DNA from: Corynebacterium glyciniphilum AJ 3170
Lineage (GTDB): Bacteria; Actinomycetota; Actinomycetes; Mycobacteriales; Mycobacteriaceae
Direction: 5' to 3'
DNA: 64,000 nt
Assembly: GCF_007673095.1 (NCBI RefSeq)
Contig: NZ_VDYZ01000006.1
Coordinates: 124,001 to 188,000, forward strand
Shown: positions 32,927-40,470 of the stretch, piece after piece
Layout of the letters: each line of letters starts with the position of its first letter
Position numbering within the stretch: the stretch's first letter is position 1
Program-made: the position numbers and the translations under genes
The notes under the pieces: generated by a model
What the model was told of the DNA's origin: nothing
Database searches by the model: none
Seen by the model: only the letters and a program-made list of their open reading frames with translations

Positions 32927-33288
32927 GAGCATCGCTGCGCGAGATTGCACCCTTGAGCGCGTTGAAGATCGGTGCGATTCTGAGCGCCTGTGTCTTCATT
33001 GCGTGGATGGTCGCCGCCGCTCTGATCTACATTTTCCTGGGTATCGGTGGCGTCTGGGACCGCATGAACAACCTCCTGGCGGACCTCATCGGTGCCGACA
33101 GTATCTCGGCCGGCCTGTACTTCGGTGTCGCCGCGGGTGTCGGGCTGCTGGAGTTCATCGTCGTGACTCTGTTCGCCCCCGTGATGGCTTTGCTCTACAA
33201 CGCCGCGACGGGGCTCGTCGGTGGTCTCCAGGTGACGATCACTCCGCAGAATGTTCAGGAGGCAGAGGCTCCCGAAAACGCATCCTGA
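32923..33288 (+). CDS. DUF3566 membrane protein
   Basis: 121 residues, two strong membrane segments (about 17-40 and 66-95), matching the conserved actinobacterial gene directly downstream of gyrA (Rv0007 position). ATG overlaps the gyrA stop. Function unknown. It is probably made in fixed ratio to gyrase through translational coupling. Confidence 0.85.
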
Positions 33289-33340
33289 CCTGTCGGTTTG
33301 TAAGTTCAGGATCGTGTGGGTAAAGTTCTGTCTCGTTCGA

Positions 33341-33417
33341 GGGCCTATAGCTCAGGCGGTTAGAGCGCTTCGCTGATAACGAAGAGGTCGGAGGTTCAAG
33401 TCCTCCTAGGCCCACCA
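33341..33417 (+). tRNA. tRNA-Ile (GAT)
   Basis: Acceptor GGGCCTA pairs with TAGGCCC; D arm AGCTCAGGCGGTTAGAGC; anticodon GAT at 33375-33377 in loop CTGATAA; T arm GGAGGTTCAAGTCCTCC. The mature end is at 33414 and the CCA is encoded (33415-33417). Same place as ileT in Mycobacterium. Confidence 0.97.
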
Positions 33418-33429
33418 GTAAGACCCCTC

Positions 33430-33502
33430 GGGGCTGTAGCTCAATTGGTAGAGCATCTGCTTTGCAAGCAGAAGGTCAGGGGTTCGATTCCCCTCAGCTC
33501 CA
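33430..33502 (+). tRNA. tRNA-Ala (TGC)
   Basis: Acceptor GGGGCTG with CAGCTCC, including the G3-U70 wobble that identifies alanine tRNAs; anticodon TGC at 33463-33465; T arm GGGGTTCGATTCCCC. CCA is not encoded. 12 bp after tRNA-Ile. Confidence 0.97.
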
Positions 33503-33511
33503 CAAGATGCC

Positions 33512-33545
33512 AGATCCCCACCCTGATCTTTCAGGGTGGGGATCT
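33512..33545 (+). terminator. Strong intrinsic terminator after tRNA-Ala
   Basis: A perfect 15-bp stem (AGATCCCCACCCTGA / TCAGGGTGGGGATCT) with loop TCTT, followed by TTCGTTT. Ends the gyrA-DUF3566-tRNA or tRNA transcript. The following 285 bp (33546-33830) show no gene, only a parS-like site. Confidence 0.92.
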
Positions 33546-33767
33546 TTCGTTTGGTCCGCACCGGGGCGTGACCAGGCAGGGGAGTGGGGCAGCTCCCCGT
33601 CATACTCTGACGGCAAGTGGAGTGTGTGTGGCACGCCGGGGGAACGGGGTGCTGGCTTTCGTCTCTTTTGCAATCTTGAATCTGCCGTAGTCGCTGGTGT
33701 TGGGGCGAAATGATTCGGAAATAGGTCGAGGGTGGCGATTGTCGTCTCATCCCGCGTTGCCCGAGCC

Positions 33768-33781
33768 GTTCCACGTGAAAC
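33768..33781. promoter_or_regulatory. parS: Degenerate parS-like site (1 mismatch)
   Basis: GTTCCACGTGAAAC, the same variant as at 28668, but here in a gene-free stretch between tRNA-Ala and the GNAT gene. An intergenic position makes a ParB function more plausible than for the copy in ssuB. Confidence 0.6.
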
Positions 33782-33830
33782 CTCGCTCTGATGGCTAGAC
33801 GGTAGCTGTCTCCGTCCGGCGGGGACGCCC

Positions 33831-34403
33831 TCATTCGCGCTGCATGGACCAGACAACAGGACCACCGACCGGATGTGTCTCAGCGTGAGTCGAGAAGCCG
33901 AGACGTGAGTAGAGCTCGACGTTTCTCGCATCGGATGTTTCCAGGTGGACCGGAGTACGGGCGCCCGCAACAGCATCCAGTGCATCAAGTGCGTGGCGGA
34001 TAAGTGCCGTACCGAGTCCGTTCCCCCGGTGCCGGGGGTTTACCCCTACGGTGGCCAGTTCCCAGCTTCCTGCGATGGGAGAGACCGGGAGTGATACCTC
34101 AGAGCCGTGAGCCGGCGCGTTGCCGGCGGCTGACTGGATGCGGGCCCATGTGTCTGCGGAGACACGCCCGTGAGCCCCGGGACCGACGAGGGCGATGACA
34201 GCAGTAACGGCGTCCTCGACGTAGACAAGCCCGTGTGGCAGGGCAATGTGTTCCAGACACACTCGTTGAATGTCACGGATCCGGTCCACGTGCCTGTCTG
34301 GTGCGACGGTCCAGTTGGTCCAGGCATAGTCAGAGAAAGCGAGCGAGAGGGTATCTGCGGCGTCGGGAATGTCGTCGAGTGTGGCCTCACGTATATGGAT
34401 CAT
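33831..34403 (-). CDS. GNAT-family N-acetyltransferase
   Basis: 190 residues. The acetyl-CoA-binding motif is ELATVGVNPRHRGNGLGTAL (Q/RxxGxG/A type) followed by HALDAL, and PVHLETSDARNVELYSRLGF is the usual C-terminal strand-helix. Start at 34401-34403: TATTCT on the minus strand (34411-34416) ends 7 nt before this ATG, so a leaderless mRNA is likely. Substrate unknown. Confidence 0.88.
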   Translation of the reverse strand: MIHIREATLDDIPDAADTLSLAFSDYAWTNWTVAPDRHVDRIRDIQRVCLEHIALPHGLVYVEDAVTAVIALVGPGAHGRVSADTWARIQSAAGNAPAHGSEVSLPVSPIAGSWELATVGVNPRHRGNGLGTALIRHALDALDAVAGARTPVHLETSDARNVELYSRLGFSTHAETHPVGGPVVWSMQRE

Positions 34404-34497
34404 GTGGCTGAGAATACAGCCCGGGGAGGCCCCCGTGGCTAGGCGAATGACGGGGTCCGGGTGTACGATCTTCTGTGTTGTCTCCACGAGGGATTGC

Positions 34498-34570
34498 GGG
34501 GCTATAGCTCAGTTGGTAGAGCGTCGCGTTCGCAATGCGAAGGTCTGGGGTTCGATTCCCCATAGCTCCA
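34498..34570 (+). tRNA. tRNA-Ala (CGC)
   Basis: GGGGCTA/TAGCTCC acceptor with the alanine G3-U70 pair; anticodon CGC at 34531-34533 in loop TTCGCAA; T arm GGGGTTCGATTCCCC. 73 nt, no encoded CCA. A second alanine tRNA 1 kb after tRNA-Ala(TGC). Confidence 0.96.
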
Positions 34571-34585
34571 CAGAAAGACAGGATC

Positions 34586-34616
34586 CGGGCACTTTCCGAT
34601 TTTTGGAAAGTGCCCG
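34586..34616 (+). terminator. Intrinsic terminator after tRNA-Ala (CGC)
   Basis: CGGGCACTTTCC pairs with GGAAAGTGCCCG (12 bp) around GATTTTT, followed by TTGTCTGT, 16 bp after the tRNA. Confidence 0.9.
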
Positions 34617-34776
34617 TTGTCTGTCCTGGGAGGAGTGGGGGCCACCCGCAAGGGTGGAGAACGGGGTCCCTGTGATACCCCCGGCTGTATGGTTAATTCA
34701 CCGTATGAACTACTGGGCCGTTAACTTCTCCTTAGGCGCGTCACCATCCTGCGCGTAATCACCACAAGGAGGGCCA

Positions 34777-34971
34777 GTGAATAACCGTAAGCTTGCTACG
34801 GCAGCCGTCGTCGCCGCACTCGCCCTCGCCGCGGTGTCCTGTACTGGTGAAACTGAAGCGGAAGACACGCCGAAGGTGCCTGCCGTGACAAGCTGCATCA
34901 CACCCGTGCCGCCACATACGACGACGTCTGCACCCAGTACCGCTGTGAGTGAGGAGCCCGAACCTCGATAG
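34777..34971 (+). CDS. Small secreted lipoprotein, function unknown
   Basis: 64 residues: a basic start (MNNRKLATAA), a hydrophobic core and lipobox ALAAVSC, cleavage before Cys22. The mature part is short, acidic and Thr/Pro-rich (EAEDTPKVPAVTSCITPVPP) with one further cysteine. GTG at 34777 with a strong AAGGAGG. Not recognised as any family. The small size and good translation signals argue that it is real. Confidence 0.65.
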   Translation: MNNRKLATAAVVAALALAAVSCTGETEAEDTPKVPAVTSCITPVPPHTTTSAPSTAVSEEPEPR

Positions 34972-35036
34972 CGGGAGGACTCCTCGGTCGCTGGGGAAAG
35001 GCACGGTAATCGACGTTCGGCTTTTGCTGTGCACGT

Positions 35037-35483
35037 TCAGCGTTCGGGATCATCCGGTGCGTAGAACTCACTCATGGCGGTGAGGAACCGAATGACGGTG
35101 TTGAGCTCATCGGCGCTGAATCTGGAGGCGAGGGTGGCGAACCGCTCGTCGACGTCCCCGTAGAGCGACTGCAGAGGGGCGATGGTTTCCGGGATCAGGT
35201 CAATGACCGTGCGGCGGCGGTCCACGTCGTCGGGGGTTCGACGGACGAAACCGGCCCTTTCGAGACGATCAACGATCCGAGTGACCGTGCTGGTCGGAAT
35301 CCCTGTCGCTGCGCTGATCTGCCGTGGAGTGCGGATATCCCTACTGAGGACCAGCAGGTGCAGGGTCTGCAGGTCGGTCATCTGCAGTCCGTTGTCGCGC
35401 GCGATGCGGTCATTGCCCAACGTGGCATCCACGATCTGCCGTTGTAGTGCGATGCGCACCTGTTCTACCAGGGCATTCGTCAC
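35037..35483 (-). CDS. MarR-family transcriptional regulator
   Basis: 148 residues with the MarR winged helix: RQISAATGIPTSTVTRIVDR (recognition helix, about 54-73) and LERAGFVRRTPDDVDRRRTV (wing). GTG at 35481-35483 after AAGGAGG. Divergent from the NmrA-like/ctaA operon, with palindrome TATTCCC-N5-GGGAATA between them, so it is probably the repressor of both. Confidence 0.9.
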   Translation of the reverse strand: MTNALVEQVRIALQRQIVDATLGNDRIARDNGLQMTDLQTLHLLVLSRDIRTPRQISAATGIPTSTVTRIVDRLERAGFVRRTPDDVDRRRTVIDLIPETIAPLQSLYGDVDERFATLASRFSADELNTVIRFLTAMSEFYAPDDPER

Positions 35484-35504
35484 AAGCGAACCTCCTTGTT
35501 AAAG

Positions 35505-35523
35505 TATTCCCATATCGGGAATA
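35505..35523. promoter_or_regulatory. Candidate MarR operator
   Basis: TATTCCC-ATATC-GGGAATA, a perfect 7-bp inverted repeat located 22 bp upstream of the marR start and 63 bp upstream of the divergent ATG at 35586. Size and symmetry fit a MarR dimer site. Confidence 0.65.
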
Positions 35524-35585
35524 TCTATCATCGGGATTATCTGGTGAGTATATCTGGTGATCCCCCGGACAGGAGACGAGACACG

Positions 35586-36221
35586 ATGAGAATTCTGGTA
35601 CCCGGCGCCACCGGCATGGTCGGCCGTCACGTCGTTGAACAGGCCCTGGAACGGGGCCACGAGGTCACCGCCATTGCACGGCGTCCGGGGTTCTTGGGCG
35701 TTGAACACCCCCACCTTTCGGTTGAGCCGGCGGATGTCACCAAAGCCGCATCACTCGACCCGCTTCTCGAGGACATCGATGCGGTCGTGAGCACGGTCGG
35801 CATCGGCACATCGAGGGAGCCGACGACCCTGTACTCGGAGGGGACTCGAAACCTTCTGCGTGCAATGGAACATCACGGAGTAACACGCATTGTTGTCATC
35901 TCCTCCGAGGTCGCTGACCATTGGGCACACCAGGGCCTGCTGAAACTCTGGGTGGTGCTGCCGCTTCTCCAGAAGTTCCTCGGCGCCACCTACGACGACA
36001 TGCGCCGTATGGACATCGTGCTCTGGGAGGGGGATGCGCAGTGGACGGCGGTCCGTGCTCCTCGCATCCGTCCCGCGAAGGCCAAGGGAAACTACCGCCT
36101 CGATACCGAAGAACCACTACGACGTGGGTGGTCGATCACTGTGCCAGACATGGCCACCGCGCTGCTCGACGTTGCCGAGCGTCAGGATCTCGGTCGCACC
36201 CACCTCTACGTCGCGAACTGA
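35586..36221 (+). CDS. NmrA/SDR-type NAD(P)-binding protein
   Basis: 211 residues. N-terminal Rossmann motif MRILVPGATGMVGRHVVEQA (GATGxxG), then HLSVEPADVTKAASLDPLLE and VSTVGIG; the YxxxK catalytic pair of classical SDRs is not evident, so it belongs to the atypical, NmrA-like group that senses or uses NAD(P)H. ATG at 35586 with GGAGAC upstream. First gene of a four-gene operon controlled by the divergent MarR. Confidence 0.85.
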   Translation: MRILVPGATGMVGRHVVEQALERGHEVTAIARRPGFLGVEHPHLSVEPADVTKAASLDPLLEDIDAVVSTVGIGTSREPTTLYSEGTRNLLRAMEHHGVTRIVVISSEVADHWAHQGLLKLWVVLPLLQKFLGATYDDMRRMDIVLWEGDAQWTAVRAPRIRPAKAKGNYRLDTEEPLRRGWSITVPDMATALLDVAERQDLGRTHLYVAN

Positions 36222-36257
36222 CAATTCGACGCCTGCACGAAGGAAGGAACCAAGGAA

Positions 36258-36608
36258 GTGGAAACTGTGCGCGGCATCGTTGTCCTGCTGCATCTGGTGG
36301 GATTCGCACTACTGTTGGGAGCTTGGGCGGTCGAGGCGTTCAAGGGGCGTCCGCGGATCACAGCGATGATGCAGTGGGCGATGACGATCGCCCTCATCAC
36401 TGGCCTCGCGCTTGCGGCGCCGTGGGGTCTCGGGCACGAGCTGAACTACATGAAGATCGGCATCAAACTCGTCGTGCTGCTCGTCATCGCCGCATTGCTC
36501 GGTGTCGGTGGGGCACGGCAGCGTCGAACAGCGTCGATCCCAGTTACCTTGTTTTGGTCGGTCGGTGTATTGACGATCGTAAACGCCGCGATCGCAGTTC
36601 TGGTCTAG
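36258..36608 (+). CDS. Small four-helix membrane protein
   Basis: 116 residues, four predicted membrane helices (about 5-25, 36-56, 66-86, 95-115). His12 in VLLHLVGFALL and His in GLGHELNYMKIGIKLVV lie near membrane faces and could ligate heme. This is a speculation prompted by the heme A synthase encoded next. GTG at 36258, preceded by two GGAAGGAA-type sites. Family not recognised. Confidence 0.7.
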   Translation: METVRGIVVLLHLVGFALLLGAWAVEAFKGRPRITAMMQWAMTIALITGLALAAPWGLGHELNYMKIGIKLVVLLVIAALLGVGGARQRRTASIPVTLFWSVGVLTIVNAAIAVLV

Positions 36609-36620
36609 AGGTCGTGACTC

Positions 36621-37553
36621 GTGCCCAATCCCTTCTCGCGGCTCGCCGACCGCGTGGATCTCGAGCGCCGCAGCCTCCGTTCGGCCGCACTCGCCGCGCT
36701 CGTGGCCAGCATCCTCATCGTCACGACGGGTGCGACCGTGCGGCTCACCGGTTCCGGCCTCGGATGCGAGACCTGGCCGTACTGCACCAGCGATACCCTG
36801 GCGCCGACCCGTGAGATGGGGCTGCACGGGGCCATTGAGTTCGGCAACCGGCTGCTTACGGTCGCGCTCTGCGTCATCCTAGGTTGGCTGATGATCGCCA
36901 CCCGCTTGCAGCGCAGTCCCGCACCGTCGGTCAGCAGGTGGGCGTGGGCGCAGTTCTGGGTCGTGGTGCTCAACGCCGTCATTGGTGGCATCACGGTTTG
37001 GACCGAGCTCAACCCGTACGTCGTCGCGGGCCACTTCATCGCCGCGATGCTGCTCGTCGGAACGGCCACCGTCACGTGGCACCGCGTCAACGAACTCGAT
37101 CAAGACGGTCTTCAGGAGCCGTACCAACCTGCCCTGCGGGTACTTGGCACGAGCCTGCTCATCGCCACCGCGGTACTCATCATGCTCGGTACCGTCGTCA
37201 CCGGGACCGGCCCACACGCCGGCGATTCGTCCGGTGTACCGCGCATGCCGTTCGACTGGATCACCGTCTCCCGCCTCCATGCCGCAGCCGCGATTGTCGT
37301 CACCGCACTTATGGTCTGGGCATGGATCGGCACACGCCGAAGTAGCAGGTCCGGGCTGCGAAGACATGTCCGGATACTTCTCCTGGTGGTGTCCCTCCAG
37401 GGAGGCGTCGGAATCGCGCAGGTGGTACTTGGCCTGCCGGAAGCCCTCATCGGGCTGCATCTACTCGGCTCCGCCCTCGTCTGGACCGGCACTATCCGGA
37501 TATTCCTTGACACCCTTTTCCCACATCACATCAATGCTTGGAGAGCACAATGA
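36621..37553 (+). CDS. ctaA: Heme A synthase, CtaA/COX15 family
   Basis: Converts heme O to heme A for cytochrome oxidases. 310 residues, about eight membrane segments. The signature TTGATVRLTGSGLGCETWPY carries the extracellular cysteine pair (C...C), followed by MGLHGAIEFGNRLLT with the conserved Glu, then VVAGHFIAAMLLV, VSRLHAAAAIV and LIGLHLLGSALVW with likely heme-ligating histidines. The second half of the EFxxR motif is Asn where Bacillus CtaA has His. Position with a MarR regulator, away from ctaB or cta genes, suggests an accessory copy. GTG start. Confidence 0.88.
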   Translation: MPNPFSRLADRVDLERRSLRSAALAALVASILIVTTGATVRLTGSGLGCETWPYCTSDTLAPTREMGLHGAIEFGNRLLTVALCVILGWLMIATRLQRSPAPSVSRWAWAQFWVVVLNAVIGGITVWTELNPYVVAGHFIAAMLLVGTATVTWHRVNELDQDGLQEPYQPALRVLGTSLLIATAVLIMLGTVVTGTGPHAGDSSGVPRMPFDWITVSRLHAAAAIVVTALMVWAWIGTRRSSRSGLRRHVRILLLVVSLQGGVGIAQVVLGLPEALIGLHLLGSALVWTGTIRIFLDTLFPHHINAWRAQ

Positions 37554-38203
37554 ATTTCGACAAACCATTGGACGGTTGGTTCACGTATCTGGCGTGGAAT
37601 ATCGATCTGCAGCTCCGTGGTCCGTTCGTGAAGGCGAGCACGCGCCGGGAGCACTATCAGGAACATCTTGTCCATATCGCTGAACAACTACGGGAAGAGG
37701 GTGCGGTCACTGCCCATGCCCTGCAGGTGACGACGGTCGTGCCTGTCGACGGGGGGCCACGATATGACGTGGCGCTGCTGGTCCATGCCGGCGACGAGGT
37801 GCGTGACGAGCTTGTCCAGCGCACCTCAGCTCTCGGCTTCCCGACACCGGAACTGGCGACCGTCGCCCGTAACGCCGGAAGGTTCGGTGATACCGAGGGA
37901 CAGGAGGGAGAAATCTTACTCAACCATTTCGCTGGAGACGCGGCCCCGCAGGCCGCGGTAGAGGCATGGGCGTCGATCTCGGAGTGGTACTCCCGAACGC
38001 TCGGAGTCGACAATTCGACTTTGCTGGAGTTCACCGGGGACACGCCGATACTCATCATGAACTATGCAGTCCTGCCTGGGAAAGCGATCCCGTTCCTCGC
38101 AGGACAGATACTGCGTCCAAGCTTCTACAGTGTCGTCCGTAAACAACTGCATGAGGCCGGGATTGCTCCGTTCCCCCTCATCGCCCGGCGACTGGAAGGG
38201 TGA
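37550..38203 (+). CDS. Conserved hypothetical protein, last gene of the MarR-controlled operon
   Basis: 217 residues, predicted soluble. The ATG overlaps the ctaA stop, with GGAGAG upstream, so it is co-translated. Not recognised. Visible features are an aromatic N-terminus (LDGWFTYLAWNIDLQL), a mixed alpha/beta middle, and a hydrophobic C-terminal part (PILIMNYAVLPGKAIPFLAG) ending in a basic patch (LIARRLEG). Tight coupling suggests a role with the heme A synthase-like enzyme. Confidence 0.7.
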   Translation: MNFDKPLDGWFTYLAWNIDLQLRGPFVKASTRREHYQEHLVHIAEQLREEGAVTAHALQVTTVVPVDGGPRYDVALLVHAGDEVRDELVQRTSALGFPTPELATVARNAGRFGDTEGQEGEILLNHFAGDAAPQAAVEAWASISEWYSRTLGVDNSTLLEFTGDTPILIMNYAVLPGKAIPFLAGQILRPSFYSVVRKQLHEAGIAPFPLIARRLEG

Positions 38204-38356
38204 GTGGCGGCCGACGCTTCTGCCAGGCTGTGCGGTGTGGGGACTGGGTTAGTCTTCCCGCCCTCTTTCGCTATTTTCCCTTGCAGGGGGAAAGTTCCGC
38301 CTAGTGTGGTGTACGTCACTTCGACAACAGCCACTGACGCTATCGGAAGGTAATTC

Positions 38357-38536
38357 ATGGATTCTCTGATCAATCTCATCGAGTCGCTCATCGGCTTCGG
38401 ATCGTCGACCCTGGAGCTCGGATCCTCGGTTCTTTCCGGAGACGGATCACTCGCCGTCGGCTCGAACGTCCTCGATCTCGGCTCATCCGGAGCGGAACTC
38501 AGCGGCGCAGGCTCCGACGTGATTTCGGGGAGCTGA
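38357..38536 (+). CDS. Small hydrophobic/amphipathic peptide, first of two tandem paralogues
   Basis: 59 residues, no Cys and almost no positive charge. An amphipathic N-terminal helix (MDSLINLIESLIGFGSSTLE) is followed by Gly/Ser/Leu-rich repeats with the unit L-E/D-L-G-S-S three times. No classical signal peptide. Start supported by GGAAGG at 7 nt. Corynebacterial outer-membrane pores PorA and PorH are similarly short acidic helices exported without signal peptides, so a cell-envelope role is possible but unproven. Too small to be seen by most gene callers. Confidence 0.65.
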   Translation: MDSLINLIESLIGFGSSTLELGSSVLSGDGSLAVGSNVLDLGSSGAELSGAGSDVISGS

Positions 38537-38546
38537 CCGGGGGTGG

Positions 38547-38566
38547 GTGCAACGTTCCTGTTGCAC
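38547..38566 (+). terminator. Hairpin between the two small-peptide genes
   Basis: GTGCAAC-GTTCCT-GTTGCAC, 7-bp stem, 11 bp after the first peptide stop. It lacks a U-tract. TAAGAT at 38583-38588 beyond it could be the -10 of the second gene, suggesting separate transcription. Confidence 0.45.
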
Positions 38567-38638
38567 GAGGGGAAGGGTTGCCTAAGATAGTGGCCGTACA
38601 GCGTCCGCTGGCACCCCTCTCACGTGGAAAGGTCCATC

Positions 38639-38848
38639 ATGGATACTCTCATCGAGCCCCTCATCAACTTCCTGACCTCTGCCTTCAGCCTCGGTTCGTC
38701 GGTGGCCACCGGTAACCCGATCGGCATCGGTTCCTCCACACTGGAGCTCGGCTCCTCGGCGATCGACCTGAGCAGTGCCGGCTCCTCCGTCCTGGAGGGG
38801 GCAGGCGGTACCGACGGTGCCGGCGCAGCCGGAGAAGCGGCGAACTAG
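38639..38848 (+). CDS. Small hydrophobic/amphipathic peptide, second tandem paralogue
   Basis: 69 residues, clearly related to the gene at 38357: both start MD-S/T-LI and share GSSTLELGSS exactly. The amphipathic first helix (MDTLIEPLINFLTSAFSLGS) is followed by Gly/Ser/Ala-rich sequence ending in GAAGEAAN. ATG at 38639 with GGAAAGG. No export signal. Function unknown; see the paralogue. Confidence 0.68.
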   Translation: MDTLIEPLINFLTSAFSLGSSVATGNPIGIGSSTLELGSSAIDLSSAGSSVLEGAGGTDGAGAAGEAAN

Positions 38849-38854
38849 CCTGTA

Positions 38855-39799
38855 CTAGGCCTCGGCCGGGCGCTTCTCTCCCGCGAGCCGGGAGGTGAAC
38901 CTGCGGTACCGCAGCGCAGCGAGCCCCACCAGACCCATGCCGATCGCCACCCAGGCGAGCAGTACCCACACAGAGTGTGCGATGCCGGCGCCGTCGAAGA
39001 ACGCCACCGAACGGGTGGCGTTCCCGGCGGCGCCGATCGGCAGGAACTGGCCGATTGCACCCCACGGGGAGGGTAGCCACTGCCACCCTGTGGCGATACC
39101 CGACAGTGGGTTGGAGACGAACAGCGTCAGCAGTGCGCCGATCCCCAGTCCGGCGAAGCCGATCAACGCCTCGAGCCCGAGCACGAACAATGACGTACCG
39201 GCGATGCCGAGTGCGAGCACACCCGCTGTCTCCCAGTAGTTTCCGTCGAATGTCCCGAAACCGAACTGCAGGATGGCCCCGACCACGAGTCCGGCGAGGA
39301 CCGAGAAGACCAACGAGCCGATGATGCGCAGGCCGTAGCGCTTCTTCATCGTCATCGAGAGGACCGCCGCCGACACCATGCCGCCGAACGCCAGCGGCAA
39401 CGCGAGGGCGCTGAGCCCGCCTGCGGTCGGATCGTCCTGCGTCGTCGGAGCGACATCCTCGACCTCGGCCTGCATGCCTTCGGCGACGCCGGTGAGGACC
39501 TGGGTGTACGGCTGGCCGGCGCCGGAGGCGGTGTACACGGTGGCCCCGCCAGGGGTGACCGTGACAGCACCGACAGCATCGCGGTCAAGGACGGCCTCCT
39601 TGGCGTCAGACGGATCGTCGTAGACGGTCACGTCGAAGTTCTCGCTGAGCTGGTTGACCACCGGCTCGGGTGCGGTGACCGCGACGGGAATGTCATCGGG
39701 GCCTGAGTTCATCTGGGGCGAGAGGAAGGCAAGCAGCATCAGGGTGACGGCCGCGGTGAGGCCGAGGATGATGCCGCCGAGCTTGAGTGTCGTCTTCAC
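38855..39799 (-). CDS. ABC-2/YhgE-like membrane protein
   Basis: 314 residues. One N-terminal membrane helix (LGGIILGLTAAVTLMLLAFL), an extracytoplasmic domain of about 110 residues (VAVTAPEPVVNQLSENFDVT), then five C-terminal helices. This is the layout of YhgE/Pip-type ABC-2 permeases. GTG at 39797-39799 chosen for the CAGGAG 6-7 nt upstream. Divergent from a TetR gene with a palindrome between them; probably an exporter or envelope factor repressed by that TetR. No ATPase gene is adjacent. Confidence 0.75.
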   Translation of the reverse strand: MKTTLKLGGIILGLTAAVTLMLLAFLSPQMNSGPDDIPVAVTAPEPVVNQLSENFDVTVYDDPSDAKEAVLDRDAVGAVTVTPGGATVYTASGAGQPYTQVLTGVAEGMQAEVEDVAPTTQDDPTAGGLSALALPLAFGGMVSAAVLSMTMKKRYGLRIIGSLVFSVLAGLVVGAILQFGFGTFDGNYWETAGVLALGIAGTSLFVLGLEALIGFAGLGIGALLTLFVSNPLSGIATGWQWLPSPWGAIGQFLPIGAAGNATRSVAFFDGAGIAHSVWVLLAWVAIGMGLVGLAALRYRRFTSRLAGEKRPAEA

Positions 39800-39826
39800 G
39801 GGGATCTCCTGCATGGTAGCGTGTTA

Positions 39827-39847
39827 AATGGAGCGGATCGCTCCGTT
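39827..39847. promoter_or_regulatory. Candidate TetR operator
   Basis: AATGGAGCG-GAT-CGCTCCGTT, 9-bp arms with one mismatch, between the divergent YhgE-like and tetR genes (27 bp from one start, 47 bp from the other). Typical in size and place for an autoregulating TetR. Confidence 0.72.
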
Positions 39848-39894
39848 TTTCTGGAGCGTAATCCTCCGGTTACTGAGATGCAAGAGGAGAGTTG

Positions 39895-40470
39895 ATGCGA
39901 GCCGATGCACGGGAGAAGAGGGCCGCGTTGATCACCGCAGCCTGGGACCTTTTCGCCCTGGATGGTCCGGAGGTGCCGTTGCGTACCGTCGCCGCCGAAG
40001 CAGGTGTCGGTATCGGTACGCTCTACCGCCATTTCCCGACGCGCGACGACCTCGTGACCGGTCTCATCGAGGACATGGCCCACCGCGTGCTGGAGATCAT
40101 CGACCGGCACACCGGGAACTGGGACGGATCGGCGGAAGGGTGGCGCACCTTCGTGCATGAGGTCGCTGCGCTGAAAGTCGCGGCACTGGCGGAGCGCACC
40201 ATCGCCGTCACCCCCGTGGACGGACGGGTGTGGCTCGACACTGAGCCGATCCGGGAGCGGTTCCTCTCCGCCTACCAGGGCATCCTGGAGCTGGCCGCAG
40301 CATCGGGTTTCGTGGAACCGGGACTGTCGCCCTGGCGCTTCCACCTCGGACTGGCCGCCGTATCGCGTCCGATGCCGGAGAAGGCCGAGAGTTTCGCCCC
40401 CGGTCAGGCGGAGTGGTTGATCGACACGTTCATCGCCGGGCTCGCGGGTAATTCCGCACCGCGCGGGTGA
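39895..40470 (+). CDS. TetR-family transcriptional regulator
   Basis: 191 residues; N-terminal TetR HTH (about 8-54): ALITAAWDLFALDGPEVPLR and TVAAEAGVGIGTLYRHFPTR. ATG at 39895 with GAGGAGA. Probably represses itself and the divergent membrane-protein gene. The last 41 bp overlap the convergent gene at 40430. Confidence 0.92.
   Translation: MRADAREKRAALITAAWDLFALDGPEVPLRTVAAEAGVGIGTLYRHFPTRDDLVTGLIEDMAHRVLEIIDRHTGNWDGSAEGWRTFVHEVAALKVAALAERTIAVTPVDGRVWLDTEPIRERFLSAYQGILELAAASGFVEPGLSPWRFHLGLAAVSRPMPEKAESFAPGQAEWLIDTFIAGLAGNSAPRG

Noticed and set aside
33546..33830. Gene-free stretch after tRNA-Ala checked for rRNA or small RNA
   Set aside because: No 16S start, no further tRNA, no conserved small-RNA structure recognised; only a parS-like site.
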